Part shown: piece after piece, positions 14,266 through 20,745 of the stretch
How the letters are laid out: each line of letters starts with the position of its first letter
Numbering within the stretch: position 1 is the stretch's first letter
IMG/VR virus record: IMGVR_UViG_3300042367_000196
Coordinates: 1 to 64,000 of that record
Length of the DNA stretch: 64,000 bases
Strand: one strand, 5' to 3'
Source: a virus
Translations under genes and position numbers: made by a program
The notes under the pieces: model-generated
The model's input: the letters and a program-made list of their open reading frames with translations, nothing else
Database searches by the model: none
What the model was told of the DNA's origin: nothing

Positions 14266-14517
14266 TTATTCGTTAGGTTCCATTGGACCGATATAAATCG
14301 TATCATTTTCAATAAACTCTAACTTTACAGTTGATCCCATGTTTGGTATCGATTCCTCATCATCATTCCACACAAATACTTGTTGTTTTTGAGTGTTTTC
14401 GAGACGTGTAATCTCATTTTCCATTGCAGTGATCGTAGTCATTCCGATTGTTAGAATAACTCCACCAGCGAAGCTTAAACAAGCTAATATTAGTGCATCA
14501 TTTCTTAGTTCTTTCAT
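14266..14517 (-). CDS. Small single-span membrane protein
   Basis: It has 83 residues. A charged N-terminus is followed by one transmembrane helix (about 8-30, LILACLSFAGGVILTIGMTT), a short coiled-coil stretch (MENEITRLENTQKQ) and a soluble acidic, beta-type C-terminal part (VFVWNDDEESIPNMG). It overlaps the end of the upstream 47-residue gene by 20 nt. The function is unknown. It is the third gene behind copy G. Confidence 0.62.
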   Translation of the reverse strand: MKELRNDALILACLSFAGGVILTIGMTTITAMENEITRLENTQKQQVFVWNDDEESIPNMGSTVKLEFIENDTIYIGPMEPNE

Positions 14518-14641
14518 TGTTTTTTTCGTTTTGAATTTGTTTATGTGTTTTACCTTGTAATCTTTGGTTCATGTAGTCTTCGAATGATGGACTACACTGT
14601 CGGATTAGAGCCGATCTTCTTAGTTGTGAATTACTCCTCAT
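14498..14641 (-). CDS. 47-residue basic ORF, unknown
   Basis: It begins MRSNSQLRRSALIRQ and ends with a lysine/glutamine-rich helix (QGKTHKQIQNEKNN). It starts inside the end of the 35-residue gene and runs into the start of the membrane-protein gene. The continuous gene-to-gene overlap supports it. It is not recognised. Confidence 0.5.
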   Translation of the reverse strand: MRSNSQLRRSALIRQCSPSFEDYMNQRLQGKTHKQIQNEKNNERTKK

Positions 14642-14738
14642 ATTCTTTTTCAATTGTTATTAGTATGTTAATGTATTCGTTTAATTCTACGTCGTCAATA
14701 AGACTTTTGATTTTGTTTAATTTTTCTAGATTTGTCAT
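14631..14738 (-). CDS. 35-residue acidic helical ORF
   Basis: It encodes MTNLEKLNKIKSLIDDVELN and EYINILITIEKEYEE, a single amphipathic helix. It is the first gene behind promoter-like copy G, with its ATG 15 nt from the element. Its length is low but its position matches that of every other first gene. Confidence 0.5.
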   Translation of the reverse strand: MTNLEKLNKIKSLIDDVELNEYINILITIEKEYEE

Positions 14739-14752
14739 TTGTATTTGTTTTA

Positions 14753-14786
14753 GTTACATTTATATTATCGATTGTTGATCGTTTTT
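14753..14786 (-). promoter_or_regulatory. Repeated promoter-like element, copy G
   Basis: Minus strand: AAAAACGA, 9 nt, GATAATA, TAAATGTAAC. It precedes the unit of three small genes ending at 14266. Confidence 0.77.
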
Positions 14787-14806
14787 CTTGTGTGTATAGT
14801 AACGGC

Positions 14807-15160
14807 TTATTCGGCCGTCACTTCCACTTCAAGTTGTTCGATAGTCGCCAAGTGTCTAACATTAGCCGGCATATCGGTTGATTGTGACCAATACTCACGT
14901 TTAATCCAACATGGCATGATACTTAGTTTAGGTAACATCACTTTAAGTACTTCATCATGATTGTAAGTTACTTTTTGATTTTTGTTGTTAACAAAGGTTA
15001 TTGTTTGATTACGACCTAACCAAGATTTTCGGACTACAAAGTTGGCTCTTTGGATAGGTGGATAAATTAGAGCCTTTTGTTCATCACTTAAGTTGGCGAT
15101 GGCCTCAACTAATAATTCTTTGTTTGATTTAACTACTTCAATTGTTTTTTGATTTTTCAT
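14807..15160 (-). CDS. Small protein, unknown
   Basis: It has 117 residues. A helical N-terminus (KSNKELLVEAIANLSDEQKAL) is followed by a basic, Trp-containing middle (VVRKSWLGRNQTITFVNNK), a HDEVLKVMLPKL helix and an acidic tail ending EQLEVEVTAE. It is the only gene behind copy H. The family is unrecognised; the basic centre could bind nucleic acid. Confidence 0.62.
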   Translation of the reverse strand: MKNQKTIEVVKSNKELLVEAIANLSDEQKALIYPPIQRANFVVRKSWLGRNQTITFVNNKNQKVTYNHDEVLKVMLPKLSIMPCWIKREYWSQSTDMPANVRHLATIEQLEVEVTAE

Positions 15161-15196
15161 AATTTTAATTATTTAAGTTATTTATTTATTTAATTT

Positions 15197-15230
15197 GTTA
15201 CATTGTTATTATCAAAGTCTTGTCGTTTTT
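15197..15230 (-). promoter_or_regulatory. Repeated promoter-like element, copy H
   Basis: Minus strand: AAAAACGA, 9 nt, GATAATA, ACAATGTAAC. It lies 37 nt before the 117-residue protein start. Confidence 0.75.
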
Positions 15231-15283
15231 ACTTTGTAAGTTTTTTAAGTTATTTTATTTTTTATATTTATTATTTTTTATTT

Positions 15284-15317
15284 GTTACATTATTATTATC
15301 AAACTCCCGTCGTTTTT
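15284..15317 (-). promoter_or_regulatory. Repeated promoter-like element, copy I (no gene of its own)
   Basis: Minus strand: AAAAACGA, 9 nt, GATAATA, ATAATGTAAC. Only about 50 nt of AT-rich sequence without an open frame separates it from copy H. It may be a tandem second promoter for the same gene, or what is left after loss of a small gene. Confidence 0.72.
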
Positions 15318-15384
15318 GGTATGCTATACGCTTCGCTCGTGCTAGCGCACGGCTCCGCCTGTCAATTCCGCCTAGGCAGAGTAA

Positions 15385-15406
15385 AAGATCCCTGTCACAG
15401 GATCTT
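15385..15406 (-). terminator. Stem-loop terminator after the 63-residue gene
   Basis: AAGATC...GATCTT with an inner CTGT/ACAG pair forms a nearly perfect 10-bp stem with one bulge. On the minus strand it is followed by TTTTA. It lies about 20 nt downstream of the 63-residue gene, where a terminator is expected. Confidence 0.55.
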
Positions 15407-15424
15407 ATTGAGATATGAATTCAG

Positions 15425-15616
15425 TTAATTAAATACTGAATTTCTTATTGATTCTAGTTCAGTCACAAAGAATCCATTATCTATCTCTTCTTCAGTATAT
15501 TCAATATCTTCTGAGAAACTAGAATAACAATATTCTTTCATATATTCTAATAATTCTTCTTTTGATAGATCTTTAAGATTATTAATATAAAGTTCTGTTT
15601 TAATTAAATTCATCAT
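15425..15616 (-). CDS. Small acidic protein, unknown
   Basis: It has 63 residues: LYINNLKDLSKEELLEYMKE, a CYSSFSEDIEYTEEEIDNGF centre and FVTELESIRNSVF. It is acidic and mostly helical. Two adjacent ATG codons allow a start one residue later. It is the single gene behind promoter-like copy J and is followed by a stem-loop terminator. The family is unrecognised. Confidence 0.6.
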   Translation of the reverse strand: MMNLIKTELYINNLKDLSKEELLEYMKEYCYSSFSEDIEYTEEEIDNGFFVTELESIRNSVFN

Positions 15617-15632
15617 AGTTATTTTATTTTAA

Positions 15633-15665
15633 GTTCATTAATATTATCAGTTATATTTCGTTTTT
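15633..15665 (-). promoter_or_regulatory. Repeated promoter-like element, copy J (variant)
   Basis: Minus strand: AAAAACGA, 9 nt, GATAATA, TTAATGAACTTAA. The 3' part ATGAACTT differs from the usual ATGTAAC and is shared with copy K. It overlaps the stop codon of the 45-residue gene. Confidence 0.7.
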
Positions 15666-15788
15666 ATTCTGTAACTTCTTTAATAATATTTTTAATTCTT
15701 CCTCTAAGTTTTCATAACCACTTACTTCATCTATTCTTTTATAGATCAATTCTTTTATTAACCAGATTTCTTTTAATTCTAATTTCAT
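15651..15788 (-). CDS. 45-residue helical protein, unknown
   Basis: It encodes MKLELKEIWLIKELIYKRID, then NLEEELKILLKKLQ and NKNEI: a charged helical hairpin. It is the first minus-strand gene after the divergent region and the only gene behind copy K, with its ATG 15 nt from the element. Its end runs into copy J. The family is unrecognised. Confidence 0.58.
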   Translation of the reverse strand: MKLELKEIWLIKELIYKRIDEVSGYENLEEELKILLKKLQNKNEI

Positions 15789-15802
15789 ATTATATTTTTT
15801 AA

Positions 15803-15835
15803 GTTCATATATATTATCAATCTCTCATCGTTTTT
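15803..15835 (-). promoter_or_regulatory. Repeated promoter-like element, copy K (variant)
   Basis: Minus strand: AAAAACGA, 9 nt, GATAATA, TATATGAACTTAA. It is the outermost leftward copy and precedes the 45-residue gene. On its upstream side comes TATGCTATACACGC and a GC-rich patch, as at copies F and I. Confidence 0.72.
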
Positions 15836-16236
15836 ATTATGCTATACACGCTACGCGTCGCTGCGCTCCGCTCCGCTTGTCGTGTGTTCGTTATGTTATG
15901 CTGTCGTACTATTATTATAATGTGCTGCTCAACGCTGTGTGCTGCGCCGTGTCCTGCTGCTGTCAATGTACTGTGCATGCCAATCTCCAGAAACCTCAAA
16001 CAAATTCACGTGTTGCATCACGCTCATATCCCATAGCTATAACACAAAACCCAAAACCGTTTCAACTAAATTCTAAAAACGGAGGGGGGGTGCCTTTTTA
16101 GATTAGCTTCCCACTTTCAACTTTCGTTTTAAAATGCTATACATAGCCCGTTACTTCTAAATATCTGATGCAATTTTTTTCAATACCCCTTTATATTGTT
16201 ATTTTTGTTATTTTTTGCTAATATTTTGGCTGCCTA

Positions 16237-16282
16237 GTGCGACAATAGGTAGTTATATTATCTAGTAGTAGGCTAACGTCAC
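16237..16282 (+). promoter_or_regulatory. Second-class promoter-like element, copy 3 of 3, facing the late genes
   Basis: Plus strand: GTGCGACAATAG, 23 nt with a TATATTAT core, GCTAACGTCAC. It is the only copy on this strand and lies 58 nt before the first late gene, so it is the best candidate for the main late promoter or its regulator site. Confidence 0.6.
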
Positions 16283-16339
16283 ACTTTTAAGAACTTATCG
16301 ATGTGCGTAATCATACAGGTATGACTAATTTACGATAAA

Positions 16340-16723
16340 ATGGGTAAAAATGGAATTGGACCGCAAGGTTTAGGCAATAAATCGCACAATGGTTTTTGGA
16401 TTGGATCACCAGCTAAGCAGAAAAAGCAGACATATAAAGAAGCTACAGATAAATTTGAGGAATTTAACCAGGCAACTGACACTGTAACTATGCGTAGAGG
16501 TCCCCATATCACTGCGGCAATGGAAGGAGCTAGTGATGAGACATATTTAAGGTTTAAAGGGCAACAACCGGTTAAAACTAAATACACACAGAGTGGTGAT
16601 GGTAGTATTACTGCTTATAGTTTACGAAAAAAAATAACGTCTCCGGCTAAAGCGTGCTGGTCAGGTTACGAACGTGTGCCTGGTACAAAAAAAGGCGCGC
16701 AAGGTAGCTGTAGAAAAAAATAA
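16340..16723 (+). CDS. Small basic virion-region protein with SPAK motifs
   Basis: It has 127 residues, the first gene of the late operon. It is basic, with GSPAKQKKQ near residue 25 and TSPAKACWSGY at the C-terminal side. The ending C-W-x-G-Y...V-P-G-T-K-x-G-x-x-G-S-C-R-K-K recurs, as I remember it, in marine phage proteins. The function is unknown. The S-P-A-K motifs link it to the group at 27.8-30.5 kb. Confidence 0.7.
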   Translation: MGKNGIGPQGLGNKSHNGFWIGSPAKQKKQTYKEATDKFEEFNQATDTVTMRRGPHITAAMEGASDETYLRFKGQQPVKTKYTQSGDGSITAYSLRKKITSPAKACWSGYERVPGTKKGAQGSCRKK

Positions 16724-16728
16724 AAAAT

Positions 16729-16974
16729 ATGCCACAAAAATTATCGCCTACGGCGAGGAGAGATAAAGCAGCAAGAGATTTAGCTTTTGCTAAAACGCCT
16801 GCACGTAAAGCTAAAAAGGCCGATGCTCAACGTAGAAGAAGAGCAGCCGGGTCTGCAGCTAATGGTAAAGATTGGGATCACAACGATCAAAGATGGGAAT
16901 CGCCTAAGCAGAATAGAGGTAATGATGGCCAAGGCACAAAAAAAGAATCAGGTAACAACTATAAAACAAGATAA
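16729..16974 (+). CDS. Small, very basic protein
   Basis: It has 81 residues with an Arg/Lys-rich N-terminal half (LSPTARRDKAARDLAF, KTPARKAKKADAQRRRR) and a polar, Asn/Gly-rich tail. The composition suggests nucleic-acid binding. T-P-A-R-K repeats the S/T-P-x-K/R theme. It starts 5 nt after the previous gene. The family is unrecognised. Confidence 0.65.
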   Translation: MPQKLSPTARRDKAARDLAFAKTPARKAKKADAQRRRRAAGSAANGKDWDHNDQRWESPKQNRGNDGQGTKKESGNNYKTR

Positions 16975-16976
16975 AG

Positions 16977-18458
16977 ATGCCAAGAATAAGAACATACGGT
17001 ACTGACTCCGTAATACAAGATGCAGACCTATTATTAGGGTCTGACTCGTTATACCAATTTGAGACCGTTAACTTCTCGGTAGGAGCAATTAAATCTCATA
17101 TATTAACATCGACAGCATTGGCATACGTTCCGTATACAGGAGCAACCGGTGATATTAATATAGGGGCTAATTCTATATATACATTAGGTGGCGCAAAGTT
17201 ATGGGATGATGGTACCGTTGAAGGTATGACCTTCCAATTTGTCAACGCATCAAACTCGTATATAAGTGCGTCTGCTACTGCGACTAGAAACTGGCAATTA
17301 CCTAATCAGTCTGGTACAATAGCCTTGTTAAGCGATATTAGTGCTGCTAATACTTTAAACGACGTACTAACAAGTGGAAACTCATCATTGATTGCCGCAA
17401 ATGTTGGATCAATAGGATTAACTGATTCATTTAATAGCTATGCGTATGGTCGCGTTGAGGGCAGCAAGAGCAGAATTAATTTTTTCGGTTCCACCTCAGG
17501 ATATTTAGGGTATATTGGACTAAATACTTTGTCTTTATTATCGCCAGCAGGAGGATTCCAAATATCTATAAAAGGGCCTGATGCTTTAACGGCAAATAGG
17601 ACAGTTAAGTTCCAAGATAAAGATGGGGTTGTTGCTTATATGGATGATATTCCGCCTGGACCAATAACAACTCCTACATTGAATGATGTTTTAACCGCAG
17701 GTAATACATCTGTTGTAGATGCAAATGTTGGTAATGAATTTGGTATATACGACCCAGTTGGACTTGACTATGCAAAGATAAGTGTAGCTGATAGAGCTTT
17801 CACGTTTACAGACTGGCAACTTGATAAATCAGTATATTTTGAACAAGGTTTATTAGCACTATATAAAACAAACGCAATAAACGGAACTCTACGCGCAACA
17901 TTACTTACAGCTAGTAGAGATTATAACTTACCTAATGCTTCTGGAACTATTGCTTTAACAGCAGATATACCGGCTGCACAAGTAAATTCAGATTGGAACG
18001 AAACAAATACAGCTAGTAAAGCTTTTATATTAAATAAGCCTTCTATCATGACTACGCCAGTTGATACAACGTACTTGGTACAAGGAGGAACAGCTGGGGT
18101 GCAACCTACTTTTAATGGGCAACCATTATTTACTGCAAGTTATGTACAAACAGGCGATTTAATATTTTTTCGTATTAATGTAGCTATGACAAACATTACT
18201 AGCTTTGGAACAGGGCAATATTATATGACATTGCCATTTAACGCAAAATATGATATGATAGTTTCTTCAGGGCACTTAAATGACAATTCAGCAAACGACA
18301 ACTACCAATTGTCGGGTGAAATTACTGCAGGATCTAATGTAATGTGGTTATACTATATTGGATCAAATTCGCAATTAGCAGCGTTTGATTATAATTCACC
18401 TAAAGTATTGGACTTGAATGACTATTTCCACATTTCAGGCTCATACATTAAACAATAG
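16977..18458 (+). CDS. Tail fibre/adhesin-like virion protein
   Basis: It has 493 residues of Gly/Ser/Thr/Asn-rich beta sequence with repeated fibre-like phrases (AATRNWQLPNQSGTIALLSD, then a matching YNLPNASGTIALTAD; TLNDVLTSGNSS and TLNDVLTAGNTS). The N-terminus M-P-R-I-R-T-Y-G-T-D...LLGSDS resembles the start of the next gene, which suggests a shared virion-attachment module. The C-terminal part is a separate beta domain. It probably forms part of a receptor-binding apparatus. Confidence 0.75.
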   Translation: MPRIRTYGTDSVIQDADLLLGSDSLYQFETVNFSVGAIKSHILTSTALAYVPYTGATGDINIGANSIYTLGGAKLWDDGTVEGMTFQFVNASNSYISASATATRNWQLPNQSGTIALLSDISAANTLNDVLTSGNSSLIAANVGSIGLTDSFNSYAYGRVEGSKSRINFFGSTSGYLGYIGLNTLSLLSPAGGFQISIKGPDALTANRTVKFQDKDGVVAYMDDIPPGPITTPTLNDVLTAGNTSVVDANVGNEFGIYDPVGLDYAKISVADRAFTFTDWQLDKSVYFEQGLLALYKTNAINGTLRATLLTASRDYNLPNASGTIALTADIPAAQVNSDWNETNTASKAFILNKPSIMTTPVDTTYLVQGGTAGVQPTFNGQPLFTASYVQTGDLIFFRINVAMTNITSFGTGQYYMTLPFNAKYDMIVSSGHLNDNSANDNYQLSGEITAGSNVMWLYYIGSNSQLAAFDYNSPKVLDLNDYFHISGSYIKQ

Positions 18459-18463
18459 TAGAT

Positions 18464-19174
18464 ATGGCAAGGATAAGCACGTATGCAATAGATAACAATA
18501 TAGATGGGCAGGATAAAGTGCTTGGATCAAACAGCGAAGGCCTTATCACAAAGAACTATACTTTTGATGGAATCGTTGCTTGGTTTAATGCAACAGGAGC
18601 TGTAGCTATAAATGAACAAAATAATTATTTTTTCCAGAGTGTCGCTACTGATACAGGACGATCTCAGGGAACAATAAGTTTTAATAATTTCGGCGGAGTA
18701 GGAACCGCATTCTCTGCAATAACAACATTTAAACTTGCTGAGCAATCATTAGCAGGTTATACACTTGAAGATTATTTGCCGGTATTAGTTGGCAACGAGG
18801 TCTTGATTGGGCAATTGGATAACTTGAATAATTTCGGGATATATAAAGTTGTCAGCATCGTAAGAGACTTGGTTGAAACTACGTTTTTTAACGTAATATT
18901 ACAATACATAGAAGGACACGGATCTTTAGAGCTAGATAAGTTTTATGGATTGTCATTACATGCTAGTTTAGATAACGCTGATAAGAACTATGTATTCGTT
19001 CAAAGCGTACCCGCGACAGTATGGACAATAACACACAATCTAGGAAAATTTCCTTCAGTTAGCGTTGTGAATATAAATAATGTTACCATGTACGGTAATG
19101 TGACGTATTTAAACGAGAACGAATTACAAATAGAGTTTTCAGCTGGTTTTTCTGGCAAAGCATATATGAACTAA
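18464..19174 (+). CDS. Short tail fibre-like protein
   Basis: It has 236 residues. The N-terminus M-A-R-I-S-T-Y-A-I-D...VLGSNS is paralogous to that of the gene just upstream. The C-terminus carries VWTITHNLGKFPSVSVVNIN followed by YLNENELQIEFSAGFSG, a small beta domain seen at the ends of phage fibres (W-x-I-x-H-N-L-G-K-x-P). It probably binds or caps a fibre. Confidence 0.72.
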   Translation: MARISTYAIDNNIDGQDKVLGSNSEGLITKNYTFDGIVAWFNATGAVAINEQNNYFFQSVATDTGRSQGTISFNNFGGVGTAFSAITTFKLAEQSLAGYTLEDYLPVLVGNEVLIGQLDNLNNFGIYKVVSIVRDLVETTFFNVILQYIEGHGSLELDKFYGLSLHASLDNADKNYVFVQSVPATVWTITHNLGKFPSVSVVNINNVTMYGNVTYLNENELQIEFSAGFSGKAYMN

Positions 19175-19195
19175 GTAACCAAACAAAAATAGACA

Positions 19196-20728
19196 ATGGC
19201 AATTAATTTTTTAAATAGTGTTAATCTCAACCAAAACGAGCTAATAAAAGCTAGGGTTGAGAATCAGCCGAATAACACGGCAGCTGGAACCGGAGTAGAA
19301 GGGCAGCTTTACTACGATACAACATTAGACATCCTAAAGATATGGGCAAATGGCGCATGGACTGAAGTAGGTGGCGGTGTATTAAGTGTATCTACGAACA
19401 ACAGTACATTCGTTAACCTTACAAACGTAGGTACAGCGGTTAACCCATCTCTTACTGCTTCATTAAGTGCAACAGGCACACCTGACGCAACAAAGTATTT
19501 AAGAGGTGATAATACTTGGTCTGCAATATCTGGTATATACGACTGGAATTTTGAAGGAGATACAGGTACACCAGAAAATGTAGTTTCTGGAGAAACAGTA
19601 AAATTTGTCGGTGGCACACTAATTGGCACTGCAGCTAGTATAAATAATACATTAACAATTAATCACGATTCTGTATCAAGATCGGATTCAACCTCATCTG
19701 CATCGCCAGCTTTTGGTGGTACATTTACTGTTGTAGATAGTGTAACGAGTACTGCTCAAGGACACATTACTTCTTTAAACTTAAAGACAGTTACGTTACC
19801 TACACCAACTCCGTCTACAATAACATTAACAGGAGAAGTTACTGGATCAGGTACAACATCAATTTCAACTACCGTAGCGAACAATGTATTAGATATTGAT
19901 AACTTTACATTAGCTACAATTGTAACTGCTTCTGAAGGCATTGCAAATAACAATAACGATACAACATTACCAACAAGCGCGGCTGTTAAAGCGTACGTTG
20001 ATTCTTCTGTAGCTGGTGGATTAGTATACCAAGGTGGATATAACGCAGCAACAAATACTCCCAACTTGGATTCGCCACCTACAATTGCAGGTATCAAAAA
20101 AGGTTGGACATATACTGTTACAGCAGACGGTACATTCTTTACAGAACAAGTTAGAATTGGCGATGTATTAATTGCTGAAATTGATGCACCTACTACATTA
20201 GCAGATTGGACTACTGTTCAAAATAATATTGACTTAGCTAGTTTAACTCAAGTTGGTATTGGTAATGTAAATGCAAGTACTGGTATTGATGTTACATATT
20301 CTAACGGTACTGCGACTGTAACGAATACTGACAGAGGTTCTCAACAAAACATATTCAAAAATATTGCGGTATCGGGTCAATCAACTGTTGTTGCTGATAC
20401 TAATAATGATACTTTAACACTTGCTGCTGGAAACGGTATATCTATCATCACAGCAGACTTAACTGATACGATCACAATATCAGCATCAGAAGTTGGAAGA
20501 TCATTTACAAATACAAACCCTACAACAAGTGCAACTTATACTATAAACTCTGCAACACACGGTTTAGGAACAGACTCATCTGTTATAATGGTACAGCTTG
20601 TTCAAGTTTCTACAGGAGAAACAATATTCAGTGATGTTACAAGAGGAGCATCTGGTTTAATAACAATAACATTTTCAACTTCTCAAGCAGCTGGCTCAAT
20701 AAGAGCGTTGTTACAAAAGATTGGATAA
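19196..20728 (+). CDS. Tail fibre protein
   Basis: It has 510 residues. The N-terminus INFLNSVNLNQNELIKARVE and the GQLYYDTTLDILKIWANGAW box resemble fibre N-terminal modules of marine phages. A long Thr/Ser/Val-rich fibrous body follows, with TNNDTLTLAAGNGISI-type repeats near residue 400. The C-terminal beta domain ends VTRGASGLITITFSTSQAAG. It is part of the four-gene fibre cluster. Confidence 0.77.
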   Translation: MAINFLNSVNLNQNELIKARVENQPNNTAAGTGVEGQLYYDTTLDILKIWANGAWTEVGGGVLSVSTNNSTFVNLTNVGTAVNPSLTASLSATGTPDATKYLRGDNTWSAISGIYDWNFEGDTGTPENVVSGETVKFVGGTLIGTAASINNTLTINHDSVSRSDSTSSASPAFGGTFTVVDSVTSTAQGHITSLNLKTVTLPTPTPSTITLTGEVTGSGTTSISTTVANNVLDIDNFTLATIVTASEGIANNNNDTTLPTSAAVKAYVDSSVAGGLVYQGGYNAATNTPNLDSPPTIAGIKKGWTYTVTADGTFFTEQVRIGDVLIAEIDAPTTLADWTTVQNNIDLASLTQVGIGNVNASTGIDVTYSNGTATVTNTDRGSQQNIFKNIAVSGQSTVVADTNNDTLTLAAGNGISIITADLTDTITISASEVGRSFTNTNPTTSATYTINSATHGLGTDSSVIMVQLVQVSTGETIFSDVTRGASGLITITFSTSQAAGSIRALLQKIG

Positions 20729-20745
20729 TCTAATAAAAATTTAAT

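Larger units (their letters stand above)
15789..16339. other. Non-coding divergent region between early and late arms
   Basis: About 550 bp between the leftward small genes and the rightward late genes. It holds copy K at its left end, a GC-rich stretch of CGCT/CTCCGC-type repeats at about 15845-15990, a short tract GGAGGGGGGG at 16081, TATGCTATAC-type motifs at about 15838 and 16133, and the rightward second-class element at 16237. The plus-strand frames in 15.84-16.1 kb have Cys/His/Ala-rich composition from the repeats and no leader, so I do not call them genes. An origin here is possible but not shown. Confidence 0.6.

Noticed and set aside
14032-14322. A 96-codon plus-strand frame over the GC-rich patch.
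   Set aside because: It runs antisense through promoter-like copy F and into the 83-residue membrane protein gene; its Arg/Tyr/Phe-rich composition is an artefact of the non-coding patch.
15839-16101. Plus-strand frames of 65 and 74 codons in the divergent region.
   Set aside because: They overlap each other in different frames, have Cys/His/Ala-rich composition created by GC-rich repeats, and lack a leader or a plausible product.
7300-16300. The eleven repeated units could be read as a CRISPR-like or transposon-derived array.
   Set aside because: Spacing between copies is irregular, genes lie between them, there are no cas or transposase genes, and conservation is limited to promoter-like blocks.
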